From Acidilobaceae archaeon (GTDB taxonomy: Archaea; Thermoproteota; Thermoprotei_A; Sulfolobales; Acidilobaceae): a stretch of DNA of 64,000 nt. Every line of letters begins with the position of its first letter. The first letter of the stretch is position 1. The stretch lies in contig JANXEI010000002.1 of the NCBI GenBank assembly GCA_025058835.1, positions 248,001 through 312,000 on the forward strand, written 5' to 3'. This document shows positions 25,792 through 33,739 of the stretch, in pieces. Below the pieces are notes generated by a model that saw nothing but the letters and a program-made list of their open reading frames with translations, was not told the DNA's origin and made no database searches. A program made the translations under genes and the position numbers.

Positions 25792-27802
25792 ACTTGGGCT
25801 TCCTCTTCTCCAGGAAAGCGCTCACGCCTTCCACCACGTCCTCGCTGCTGAACAGCAGGGAGAAGAGGCCTGCTTCCATCATGAGGCCCCCCCATATATT
25901 GGTCTCCAGCCCCATGTCTATGCTGAACTTAGCCATCATGAGGCCCAGCGGAGGCTTCTCGGCAAGCTTCAGCGCTAGGTTCCTCGCCTCGTCCTCCAGC
26001 GTCCCCGGCTTGACGAGCCTGTTAACTAGCCCTATCTTGTGGGCCTCCGCAGCTGGCAAGAACTCTCCGGTCATGATCAGCTCCTTTGCCCTTGCTGCTC
26101 CTACTAGCCTAGCTAGCCTCTGAGTACCGCCAGCGCCAGGGATGAAGCCTAGGTTGATCTCTGGCTGGCCCAGCATGGCGTCCTCGCTGGCTATCCTCAG
26201 GTCGGCGCTCATAGCTATCTCCAACCCCCCGCCGAGGGCGTAGCCGTGTATTGCAGCTATGACGGGCTTGGTGTAGAACTGTATCTTGAGGGTGAGCTCC
26301 TGGAACTTCCTGGAGAACTTCATTATGTCAAGCGGCGTGACGGCAGCAAAGGAGGTAACGTCAGCCCCCGCGCTGAAGGCCCTGCCAGAGCCCTTGATAA
26401 TGACGACTCTTACCTCCTTGTCCTCCTCCAGCTCGTCGAGGGCCTTGCTCATCTCTTCTATCATCTTTGGGCTTATAGCGTTCAGCCTCTCAGGCCTGTT
26501 CAGAGTAATCCAGGCTATGGGCTTCTCCTTCCTGATCACCAGGGTCTCCATTACCACCTCCTCTATTGCTGCATAGCTGTAGAAGCCCTCTCCGCTCTTC
26601 CTCCCCAGCTTGCCCAGTCTCACCATCTCCTGCAGGAGGGGATCAGGGGAGAACACCTCTGCTCCCGTCTCAGCCTTCATTCTCGAGAGAGCCTCCACTA
26701 CCTTGTCTATGCCGAGCTCGTCGGCGTACTCGAAAACGCCTTTAGGCCACCCCAGCCCTAGCTTCACGCTCGTCTCTATGTCCTCCTTAGAGGCAACGCC
26801 GGTCCTCAGCAGGTGCGCTGCCTCGTTTATGGCAAGGGAGAGGAGGAGCGCCGGATCCACCTTTGCCATCTCCTTTTGATGGGACGGCTTGACGAACTTC
26901 CCGGGCTCAGGGTACTTGTAGAAGCCCTCCCCCCTCTTCACGCCGTACTTCCCTGCATTGAACTTCTCCTCGAAGACCTTGCACGGCAAGATCTCCATGC
27001 CCCTCTCTGCCATGGCTTTGGTCACGAGGTAGAACACATCGATCCCGCTGTAATCGGCAAGCTCGAAGACCCCCATGGGGAAGCGGAGAGAGTAGAAGGC
27101 CGTAGCGTCCACCTCCTGAACGCTAGCGATCCCCCTGTCCACGAGGAAACAGGCCAGGTTCATGAGCCTACCGAGGATCCTGTTCACTATGAAGCCGGGC
27201 ACGTCCTTGTGCACTACAACAGGGGTCTTGCCCATCTTCCTTGCTACCTCCACTATGACCTTCACTACCTCGTCGCTCGTCCTAGCCCCCTTGATCACCT
27301 CTACCAGCGGCATGAGGACGGGCGGGTTGAAGAAGTGCATCCCCACCACCCTCGTGGGGTCCGAGGTAGCGCTCGCTATCTCGGTTATGGGGAGACTGCT
27401 CGTGTTAGTGGCAAGGATAGCGTTTGGGCCCATGCGGGAGCTGGCAAAGGCGAAGAGGTCCTGCTTCATCTTGAGGTTCTCTGGGATGGCCTCTATCATG
27501 AGCTGGGACTCGGCAAGGGCTCTCCCCAACTCTTCGCTGAAGCTCCCGTCCTTAACGCTCACTACAGGCTCTATTCTGCCCATAACCGTGTCTACAGGCT
27601 CTTTCAGAGTGCCCTTCTCAGCTAGCTTGCTCAGGCTCCACCTTATCTTGCTCATTGCGCTGTTCAGGATGTTCGAGTCTATGTCTGCTAGGTATACCTT
27701 GAAGCCGCTCATTGCAGCTAGCTCTGCTATCCCGTGACCCATTGTGCCAGCTCCCACTACCGTAATGGTCTTTATGTCTTCTACCCTGATCAATCTGAGC
27801 AC
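25778..27802 (-). CDS. Fused 3-hydroxyacyl-CoA dehydrogenase / enoyl-CoA hydratase
   Basis: A bifunctional protein of 674 residues. Residues 1-190 are the NAD-binding dehydrogenase domain (VVGAGTMGHGIAELA near 15, and the catalytic His region GMHFFNPPVLMPLVE near 150); two C-terminal dehydrogenase units follow (about 195-290 and 310-395); residues 415-674 are crotonase, with SGRAFSAGAD, HGYALGGGLEIAMS and QPEINLGFIPGAGGTQ. Both catalytic glutamates of enoyl-CoA hydratase are kept. This order is that of the crenarchaeal crotonyl-CoA hydratase/3-hydroxybutyryl-CoA dehydrogenase of the 4-hydroxybutyrate pathways. GTG 27802 is leaderless behind TTATATATC (27824-27832); TTG 27793 is an alternative. 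Confidence 0.95.
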   Translation of the reverse strand: MLRLIRVEDIKTITVVGAGTMGHGIAELAAMSGFKVYLADIDSNILNSAMSKIRWSLSKLAEKGTLKEPVDTVMGRIEPVVSVKDGSFSEELGRALAESQLMIEAIPENLKMKQDLFAFASSRMGPNAILATNTSSLPITEIASATSDPTRVVGMHFFNPPVLMPLVEVIKGARTSDEVVKVIVEVARKMGKTPVVVHKDVPGFIVNRILGRLMNLACFLVDRGIASVQEVDATAFYSLRFPMGVFELADYSGIDVFYLVTKAMAERGMEILPCKVFEEKFNAGKYGVKRGEGFYKYPEPGKFVKPSHQKEMAKVDPALLLSLAINEAAHLLRTGVASKEDIETSVKLGLGWPKGVFEYADELGIDKVVEALSRMKAETGAEVFSPDPLLQEMVRLGKLGRKSGEGFYSYAAIEEVVMETLVIRKEKPIAWITLNRPERLNAISPKMIEEMSKALDELEEDKEVRVVIIKGSGRAFSAGADVTSFAAVTPLDIMKFSRKFQELTLKIQFYTKPVIAAIHGYALGGGLEIAMSADLRIASEDAMLGQPEINLGFIPGAGGTQRLARLVGAARAKELIMTGEFLPAAEAHKIGLVNRLVKPGTLEDEARNLALKLAEKPPLGLMMAKFSIDMGLETNIWGGLMMEAGLFSLLFSSEDVVEGVSAFLEKRKPKFKGR

Positions 27803-27833
27803 CGAGAAGGGGAGAGGGGCGAAGATATATAAT

Positions 27834-28913
27834 TTAGTCTCTCCTGCGAAGAGCCATAACGCTCATCAGCATGAAGATCGAGGCAAAGAGGGCGAGGATG
27901 CCAAGCTCCCTCCCAATCTCTGTTATTCCCCACCCTTTGATCACTATAGCCCTTATGGCCTCTATTGCGTACGTGGGAGGAACTAGGTAGGAGAGGGGCC
28001 TTACCAACTCCGGAATAGCTTCTATGGGCCAGAAGACGCCGGAGAGCAGTATCGAGGGCAGGGTCACCATCGGCATCACCTGCGGCGCTTGAGCCTCGTT
28101 CCTCACGAGCCCGGAGAGGAGCAGCCCCAGGTTCACCCCAGAGACTGCTAGGAGAGAGCCAGCAGCTATTGCGTATAAAATGTTCCCCCGCACCTTCACC
28201 TCGAAGAGCAGAATACTTACTGTAAAGAGCTCCACCACCTGGAAGGCCGCGATTATACTGAACGCCAAAGAGTAGCCTAGCACTATGTCCAGCTCCCTAA
28301 CGGGTGTGGCGTAGAGCCTGTACAGAGTGTGGCTCCTCCTCTCTACTACGAAAGAGACGAGAGTGAGGAAGATAGAGAGGAAGAAGATGGCTATGGAGAC
28401 AACGCCTGGCATGAACGCGTCCATGAAGCCGGCCTCCCCTCCATATACGTATGTGATGTTCTGGGTGACAAGGGGCCTAAGGCCAAAGGACCTGGCAAGG
28501 GAGGAGAAGCTGCCAGCTATCTCGGCAGTTATTCTGTCGGCAGCAAGCACGTTGCTCCTATCTACGTAGAGCTGAACGCTTGCCCTCCCCTCCCTGGCCC
28601 TCAAAGAGAAGTCTTGCGGTATAACCACTGCCGCCCACGCCCTCCCCTCCCTTACTTCCCTCTCAGCTAGTGCAGGATCTTCCATAGGCTCCACCTTGAA
28701 CATCTCGCCGTCTATGTGCATAGCAATCATCTCGGGCGCAAGCAGAGGGTCCTTGCTCACCACTATCAGCCTCACCCCCTTCAGGTCTCCTGCGAAGGCG
28801 AAGCCGAACACTATCATGATCAGCACTGGCGCAATCACTATGAGGGCTATGGTCCTCTTGTCGTTCCTCAGGCTCTTGAAAACCCTCCAGGCTATGGTGA
28901 AGGCTAACATCAC
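27834..28913 (-). CDS. ABC-2 type exporter permease
   Basis: A 359-residue permease with one N-terminal helix (IALIVIAPVLIMIVFGFAF), a soluble outer domain of about 140 residues and then five or six helices, the usual plan of ABC-2 (DrrB/YhhJ-like) exporters. The segment MPMVTLPSILLSGVFWPIEAIP near residue 285 is the family's conserved re-entrant region. Its start overlaps the stop of the ATPase gene by four bases, so the pair forms one exporter. The substrate is unknown; drugs, lipids or polysaccharides are typical of the family. Confidence 0.9.
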   Translation of the reverse strand: MMLAFTIAWRVFKSLRNDKRTIALIVIAPVLIMIVFGFAFAGDLKGVRLIVVSKDPLLAPEMIAMHIDGEMFKVEPMEDPALAEREVREGRAWAAVVIPQDFSLRAREGRASVQLYVDRSNVLAADRITAEIAGSFSSLARSFGLRPLVTQNITYVYGGEAGFMDAFMPGVVSIAIFFLSIFLTLVSFVVERRSHTLYRLYATPVRELDIVLGYSLAFSIIAAFQVVELFTVSILLFEVKVRGNILYAIAAGSLLAVSGVNLGLLLSGLVRNEAQAPQVMPMVTLPSILLSGVFWPIEAIPELVRPLSYLVPPTYAIEAIRAIVIKGWGITEIGRELGILALFASIFMLMSVMALRRRD

Positions 28914-29626
28914 TTCCCGCCCCTCACGTACCTCACGTAAGCCTCCTCCAGATCCTCAGTGCCTACTTTCCTCGCTAACTCTTCAGGCCTGCCCTCGGAC
29001 AACATCCTCCCGTTCATGATGAAGCCTATTCTGTCGCACCTCCTAGCCTCGTCCATGTAGTGGGTCGTGATGAGTATTGTCGCCTCCATCTCCTTCGTTG
29101 CCCTCCTCAGGTAGTCCCACAACTCAGCCCTGAGGAGAGGATCTATTCCTACCGTGGGCTCGTCGAGGAGGAGAAGCTTTGGTTTGTGAAGGAGGGCCAC
29201 CCCTAGCGAGACCCTCCTCTGCATCCCCCCGCTCAGGCTCTCGACGAGCTCCTTCCTCTTCTCCTCTAGCCTGAGCAGTGATATGATTTCCTCTACCGCC
29301 TCCCTCAGCCGCGGCACTCCGTAGAGCTTACCGAAGAAGACCAGGTTATCCTCTACGCTCATGTTAGAATAGAGGGCCGGCTCCTGGGGCATGTAGCCCA
29401 CGTCCCTTAGCAACTGCTTGCTAGGAGCCCGCCTGCCCAGCGCAAAGAGCTCCCCTTTGTCAAGCTTTACTATGCCCAAGAGCGACTTGATGAAGGTACT
29501 CTTCCCCGAGCCGTTAGGACCTATGAGCCCGTAGATCTCGTTATACTCTATTCGAATGTCAAGCCCATCGAGAGCCCTGACTCTTCCATAACTCTTAACG
29601 AGCCCCCTCCCAATGACAGCAGTCAT
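28910..29626 (-). CDS. ABC exporter ATPase
   Basis: A 238-residue nucleotide-binding protein: Walker A GPNGSGKST near residue 36, Q-loop MPQEPALYS, signature LSGGMQRRVSLG near 130, Walker B LLLLDEPTVGIDP near 150 and switch His in TTHYMDEA near 187. This is the ABC-2 exporter subfamily. The ATG at 29626 has its own TATA box (AGCTTAAAG, 29650-29658) and the acetyltransferase gene ends 27 bp upstream. It works with the permease downstream. Confidence 0.95.
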   Translation of the reverse strand: MTAVIGRGLVKSYGRVRALDGLDIRIEYNEIYGLIGPNGSGKSTFIKSLLGIVKLDKGELFALGRRAPSKQLLRDVGYMPQEPALYSNMSVEDNLVFFGKLYGVPRLREAVEEIISLLRLEEKRKELVESLSGGMQRRVSLGVALLHKPKLLLLDEPTVGIDPLLRAELWDYLRRATKEMEATILITTHYMDEARRCDRIGFIMNGRMLSEGRPEELARKVGTEDLEEAYVRYVRGGK

Positions 29627-29652
29627 ATGCCCCCGTAGATCCTGTGAAGGCT

Positions 29653-30192
29653 TTAAGCTTGGGTAGGTTTTAGCCGTAGCACCATGACGTAAGCGTCCTC
29701 CCCGTCCGAGTAATAACCCTTCACTATCCTTGCCTTCCTGAAGCCGAACTTCTCGTACAGGCTTATTGCCGGGTAGTTCGTCACCCTCACCTCGAGGTAG
29801 AGGGACTCGGCGTTGTAGAACTTGTCCACCACGCTAATGGTCTCTCTCAACAGGGCAGTTCCAATACCGATCCGCCTGTAGGGGGCCCTGACTGCAATGG
29901 AGACTAGGTGTCCCACCTTCCTCAGGTCTCCCTTGATCGTGGATATGACCCTCCTCCAGACGCTCACCTCATCCTTCGCGAGGCCGAGCAGTACCGGGTC
30001 GCTCTGCTCCTCTATCCTACTCATCGCATAACCTACGAGAACCCCCTCCTTCTCTGCTACGAGGAAAGCCTCCCCCCAGTTGTCCAGGAGGTTCTTGTAG
30101 AAACCGTACCAGTAGTTTTCGGGCAGGGTCTCGAGGTTTATCTTCATGACTTCCGGTATATCGCTGTCCTTGGCCTTCCTGATCTTGAACAT
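29653..30192 (-). CDS. N-terminal protein acetyltransferase, Ard1/RimI family
   Basis: A 179-residue GNAT enzyme that transfers acetyl from acetyl-CoA to protein N-termini. The acetyl-CoA-binding motif is VRAPYRRIGIGTALLRE (R/Q-x-x-G-x-G/A) near residue 100; LEVRVTNYPAISLYEKFGFRKARIVKGYYSDGEDAYVM is the conserved Ard1 tail with the Tyr that helps catalysis (positions about 135-170). The opening KIRKAKDSDIPEVMKINLETLPENY matches the archaeal Ard1 type, which acetylates Ser, Ala and Met termini in Sulfolobus. It is divergent from the CoA-synthesis cluster and shares its TATA region. Confidence 0.93.
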   Translation of the reverse strand: MFKIRKAKDSDIPEVMKINLETLPENYWYGFYKNLLDNWGEAFLVAEKEGVLVGYAMSRIEEQSDPVLLGLAKDEVSVWRRVISTIKGDLRKVGHLVSIAVRAPYRRIGIGTALLRETISVVDKFYNAESLYLEVRVTNYPAISLYEKFGFRKARIVKGYYSDGEDAYVMVLRLKPTQA

Positions 30193-30231
30193 GCAGCCGC
30201 ACCAGCAGCTTCCGTGTTCAGGTCTGTCTGG

Positions 30232-30244
30232 AAATTTATATAAT
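30232..30244. promoter_or_regulatory. Divergent TATA element for Ard1-type gene and CoA cluster
   Basis: AAATTTATATAATC reads as a TATA box on both strands. It places the plus-strand transcript start near 30262-30265 (leaderless coaBC) and the minus-strand start near 30212, about 20 bases before the acetyltransferase ATG. Confidence 0.5.
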
Positions 30245-30261
30245 CTCTATGTTCCCTCCTA

Positions 30262-31509
30262 GTGGTAAAGATGATCTCTCCGCACCACCCGTCGAGGGGA
30301 ATAGTTGGAGCAGTGAACAGGTATCTTGAGGGACACATAGTGATGCTCGGCGTTACAGCAAGCGTTTCCTCTTACAAGTCCGTAGACACTGCCAGGTGGC
30401 TGATGAGGAGGGGAGCACAGGTGATCCCAGTGATGACCCCAGAGGCGACTAAGTACGTAGGCCCTATGCTTTTCCACTGGGCTACGGGAGTGGAGCCTAT
30501 TGTGGAGCTGACGGGGGAGACGGAGCACGTTGGGCTGGTAGAGAAGGTCAGCTCCGTTGTCATAGCTCCCGCAACCCTGTCTACCATCGCAAAGGTTGCC
30601 TACGGCGTTGGGGACACCTCTGTCAGCATGGTGGCCATATCTGCGCTCGGCTATGGGAAAAGGGTGGCCTTTGTGCCTGCCATGCATGACAACTTGTACA
30701 ACGCTGAGCAGTACAGGAGGGCAAAGGCTATCCTGGAGGAGATGGGAGCCAAGATCGTCCCGCCCTTGCTGGAGGAGGGAGTGGCGAAGTATCCCCCTCC
30801 AGAGCTAGTAGGGAGGGTAGCCGCTGCCTTTACCTCGAGAGGGGAGGACCTGAAGGGCATGAGAGTGCTCGTGACGGGAGGGCCTACGAGGGAGTGGATA
30901 GACAGGGTTAGGTTCATCTCTAACCCGAGCAGCGGGATCATGGGGGTGGAGCTGGCAGCAGAGGCATGGGCTAGGGGGGCTACAGTCGACTTCGTCCACG
31001 GGCCTCTCAAAACGAGCGCTCCCCACTTCGTCAACAGCTTTAGGGTTGAGACGACTGCAGAGATGGCAGAGAGGGTAGCAGAGCTCAGCGAGAAGAACGC
31101 TTACGACATAGCCGTCTTTGCAGCAGCGCCCGTAGACTTCGCCCCAGCAGAGCTCTACGAAGGGAAGATCAGGAGCGGGAGGGAGCTACAGCTCCTGCTG
31201 AAGCCTACAGTAAAGGTGTTAAGCAGCCTTCGCAGCAGGCCAAAGGTTGTGATAGCTTTTGCTGCTGAGAGCACCATGGAGGAGGAGAAGCTGGTGGAGG
31301 CGGCAAGGGAAAAGCTTTCGAAGTACTCTGCAGACCTAGTAGTAGCGAACTCCGTGGGCTACGCCGGCACCGGCTTCGCTTCGGAGACCGACAGGGCGAT
31401 CCTGGTTTCTCACTCAGAGGCCAGGAGCCTTGGCCTGATGCACAAGGAACTGCTTGCCAGGCTCATATTCGATGAGGCCTTGAAGATAGCAAGGGGTGCG
31501 TCGAAATAA
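30262..31509 (+). CDS. coaBC: Bifunctional phosphopantothenoylcysteine synthetase/decarboxylase (CoaBC, Dfp)
   Basis: Catalyses two steps of CoA synthesis: joining cysteine to phosphopantothenate and FMN-dependent decarboxylation. Residues 1-190 are the flavoprotein CoaC half, with GVTASVSSYKSVD near 30 (FMN phosphate), a His in MLFHWATG near 75, the PALHDNMY-like PAMHDNLYNAEQ near 140 and GRGRV-like tail. Residues 195-415 are the CoaB half with GGPTREWIDRVRFISNPSSG near 210 and VANSVG near 365. It heads a cluster with pantoate kinase and phosphopantothenate synthetase, completing the archaeal route from pantoate. GTG 30262 and ATG 30271 are both possible starts. Confidence 0.96.
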   Translation: MVKMISPHHPSRGIVGAVNRYLEGHIVMLGVTASVSSYKSVDTARWLMRRGAQVIPVMTPEATKYVGPMLFHWATGVEPIVELTGETEHVGLVEKVSSVVIAPATLSTIAKVAYGVGDTSVSMVAISALGYGKRVAFVPAMHDNLYNAEQYRRAKAILEEMGAKIVPPLLEEGVAKYPPPELVGRVAAAFTSRGEDLKGMRVLVTGGPTREWIDRVRFISNPSSGIMGVELAAEAWARGATVDFVHGPLKTSAPHFVNSFRVETTAEMAERVAELSEKNAYDIAVFAAAPVDFAPAELYEGKIRSGRELQLLLKPTVKVLSSLRSRPKVVIAFAAESTMEEEKLVEAAREKLSKYSADLVVANSVGYAGTGFASETDRAILVSHSEARSLGLMHKELLARLIFDEALKIARGASK

Positions 31510-32345
31510 TCTGTGCCTCATCCCCCCATCACGTAACTGCCCTCTTCTCCCCCCGTTTCGGGGAGGACGCGAGGAGCACCGGCTCCCTTGGCATAGGGAT
31601 TGCTGTGGAGCCCAGGGCCAAGATCTGCACTGAGGGAGAGGAGGAGGCCCGCATGAGCCCTGTAGCTACCGTGAGAAGAGTAGCAGAGGTGCTGGGGGCA
31701 GAGGAGAAGATCCTTACGGTGCTCCCCCTCCCCGTCGGGGTCGGCTATGCTGTGAGCGCCTCCGCAGGGATAGCTGCAGCGCTAGCCCTTGGAGCTCAGA
31801 AGCATAAGGTCAGCGAACTCCTTGCCCTAGCCCACGAGGCAGAGGTGAGGGAGCGCACGGGGCTGGGGGACGTGCTCGCCATATCGTGCGGCATAGGCCT
31901 AGTTGCTAGACTGTCCCCTGGGGCCCCAGGGATCGGGAGGGCAGAGTGCAAACAGCTCCCCCCCAGCATCTCCCTAATCAGCGTTGCCGCGGCGAGGGAG
32001 CATGCCGGGGAGTACGTGAGGAGGTACACCTCCATGAGGCTCCACGAGGCGGCAGAACCCATCATAGCCAAGGTATCGGAGAGCCTGGACTTCCACCTGT
32101 TTGCTGAGGAAATCCTCAGGTTCAACTTAGAGAACGGCCTCATAAGGAGCGTGATAGGGGAGAAGGGGGAGGAGCTAGTGCTCAGGACGCCTGGCCTGAT
32201 AACGGCTTACGGCAAGAAGGGCCTAGTGTTGCTGGCAGTAGAGAGGAGCAGGGCGAGGGAGGCGGTGGAGCACCTCTCACCTCTGGGATATAGCTTGTTC
32301 TACCTCCGCCCCTCTAGCAGCAGCGTATCGTTAGAGGTGGTGTAG
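31506..32345 (+). CDS. Pantoate kinase (GHMP family) with apparent AUA start codon
   Basis: Phosphorylates pantoate in the archaeal CoA pathway. The family N-terminus is fully encoded: SSPHHVTALFSP then RSTGSLGIGIAV, matching the archaeal pantoate-kinase opening (P-A-H-I-T ... T-G-S-L-G-x-G), and GHMP motif PLPVGVGYAVSASAG follows. Yet from the preceding in-frame stop to this region there is no ATG, GTG or TTG; the first is a GTG at 31605, which would delete the substrate-binding N-terminus. The best start is ATA at 31506, overlapping the TAA of coaBC (AATAATC). That gives 279 residues. Either a rare AUA start or a base error explains this. Confidence 0.8.
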   Translation: MICASSPHHVTALFSPRFGEDARSTGSLGIGIAVEPRAKICTEGEEEARMSPVATVRRVAEVLGAEEKILTVLPLPVGVGYAVSASAGIAAALALGAQKHKVSELLALAHEAEVRERTGLGDVLAISCGIGLVARLSPGAPGIGRAECKQLPPSISLISVAAAREHAGEYVRRYTSMRLHEAAEPIIAKVSESLDFHLFAEEILRFNLENGLIRSVIGEKGEELVLRTPGLITAYGKKGLVLLAVERSRAREAVEHLSPLGYSLFYLRPSSSSVSLEVV

Positions 32346-33128
32346 ATGCGCTGGCACATCCCAGAGAGCCACCCTAGATACAAATCTCTGGTAGCAAGGG
32401 AGAAGGTAGTGGAGGCCTTCCTCGAGGGAGCTGTAGTTCCACAAGGCCTGATCGCGCAGGGGAGAGGGGAGGCCTTTGACTACCTGCTGGGAGAGGTCAG
32501 CCACCCCTTTGCCCTGCAGGCAGAGAGGGCAGCAGTGGCTGCCATGTTGCTTGCCCAGAAGCCAGTGATCTCCGTCAACGGGAACTACGCTGCGCTGGCA
32601 GCAGCGGAGATAGCAGAGCTCTCCTCTGAGCTAGGCGTGAAGGTTGAGGTCAACATATTCTACAGGACAGAGGAGAGGGTGGCGAAGATAGAGGGGATGC
32701 TGAGGAGGGCAGGCGTGAGGGAGGTGCTGGGAGCTTCGTGCGAGAAGACAAGGCTCCCTAACCTAGAGAGCCCGCGGGGCATAGTGTGCAAGGAGGGCAT
32801 ATACTCTGCAGACCTCGTCATGGTCTCCATAGAGGACGGCGACAGGACCAAGGCCCTTAGGGAGCTAGGGAAGAAGGTCATAGCCATCGACCTGAACCCC
32901 TTCAGCAGGACTGCCCAGCTGGCTCACATAACTATAGTGGACGAGGCAGTGAGGGCCACTCAGAACATGGTGAAGATCGCTCGGGAGCTGAAGGGGCTCG
33001 ACCGGCCCTCTCTAGAGAAGATACTCTCCTCTTTCGACAACGCGCGGGCCCTCTCAGAGGCCTTCAGAGCAATCATGGTTCGGCTAGAGGATGCCTCAAA
33101 GAGGGGCCTTCTGCTAGAGCCCCCCTAG
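32346..33128 (+). CDS. 4-phosphopantoate--beta-alanine ligase (archaeal phosphopantothenate synthetase)
   Basis: Joins 4-phosphopantoate to beta-alanine with ATP, replacing bacterial PanC/CoaA in archaea. At 260 residues it has the expected length. Family landmarks are the opening IPESHPRYKSLVAREKVVE, LLLAQ-like AAMLLAQKPVISVNGNYAALA near residue 70, VEVNIFYRTEERV near 100, and the late DLNPFSRTAQLAHITIVDEAVRA region (positions about 180-203), which is nearly invariant. The ATG directly follows the pantoate kinase stop, so coaBC, pantoate kinase and this ligase form one operon. The 3' end overlaps the convergent gene by 56 bp, the longest such overlap here. Confidence 0.95.
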   Translation: MRWHIPESHPRYKSLVAREKVVEAFLEGAVVPQGLIAQGRGEAFDYLLGEVSHPFALQAERAAVAAMLLAQKPVISVNGNYAALAAAEIAELSSELGVKVEVNIFYRTEERVAKIEGMLRRAGVREVLGASCEKTRLPNLESPRGIVCKEGIYSADLVMVSIEDGDRTKALRELGKKVIAIDLNPFSRTAQLAHITIVDEAVRATQNMVKIARELKGLDRPSLEKILSSFDNARALSEAFRAIMVRLEDASKRGLLLEPP

Positions 33129-33690
33129 CCCCTGTCACCACTAGCTCGAAGAGCTCCAGCACCTCCTCTGCTGCCCTTATCTCCTCTTCAAGAGCCTCCT
33201 CCCCCAGCGCCCTTGCCTCCTCTATTACCTTAACTAGCAAGGGCAGCTCCTCGAAGGCAATCTTTCTCAACCTGGCTCTGTCTACCTCGCTGAGCTTCCT
33301 CCCCATCATCCCCCTCAGCGTCTCTGCCATTCCCCTCGGGTTGAGAGTGTGGAGCTGCGCCCTCAGCAGCCTCCCCCTTATGCTCAGCTCCTCTACCCCG
33401 AGCACCTCTTCAAGGGCATGCTTGTCCACTATTTTCCACCACCTCTGGGTGCTGGAACGGTAGCTGGTCTCTATGATCCCGATCTCCTTCTCCAGCTTCA
33501 TCAGAAGGGGGGCAGGGTTGTACTCTATGCCCATGACCTTGAGCCTGTTCCTCAGCCCCTTGAAGCTGAAGTCCCCTAGCTTTGCCGCAGAGGAGCTCCT
33601 TGCCTCCTCCAGCATGGCCCTCAGCAGCAGCTCCCCCCTTTCCCCGTACTCTGCAACGAAGGCCCTCAGCGCCTCTTTCATAAGCTTCAT
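33073..33690 (-). CDS. Unknown helical protein with winged-helix-like segment
   Basis: A 205-residue soluble protein with no family I can name. Residues 30-100 (KLGDFSFKGLRNRLKVMGIEYNPAPLL, then IETSYRSSTQRWWKIVD) look like a winged helix: recognition-type helix, then a basic strand turn. Residues 130-195 are a long acidic coiled coil (LVKVIEEARALGEEALEEEIRAAEEVLELFELV spans about 155-187). Such a plan suits a crenarchaeal DNA-binding protein, but it is a guess. The start ATG at 33690 and compact placement between operons support it as a real gene. Confidence 0.75.
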   Translation of the reverse strand: MKLMKEALRAFVAEYGERGELLLRAMLEEARSSSAAKLGDFSFKGLRNRLKVMGIEYNPAPLLMKLEKEIGIIETSYRSSTQRWWKIVDKHALEEVLGVEELSIRGRLLRAQLHTLNPRGMAETLRGMMGRKLSEVDRARLRKIAFEELPLLVKVIEEARALGEEALEEEIRAAEEVLELFELVVTGARGALAEGPSLRHPLAEP

Positions 33691-33739
33691 ACTACAGAGA
33701 GAGACGGGAGGTTAAGGCTAGACGGGGGAGTTAACTCAT

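Noticed and set aside
26246-27625. Long plus-strand open frames opposite the fused dehydrogenase/hydratase
   Set aside because: They are complementary-strand shadows of a well-recognised gene.
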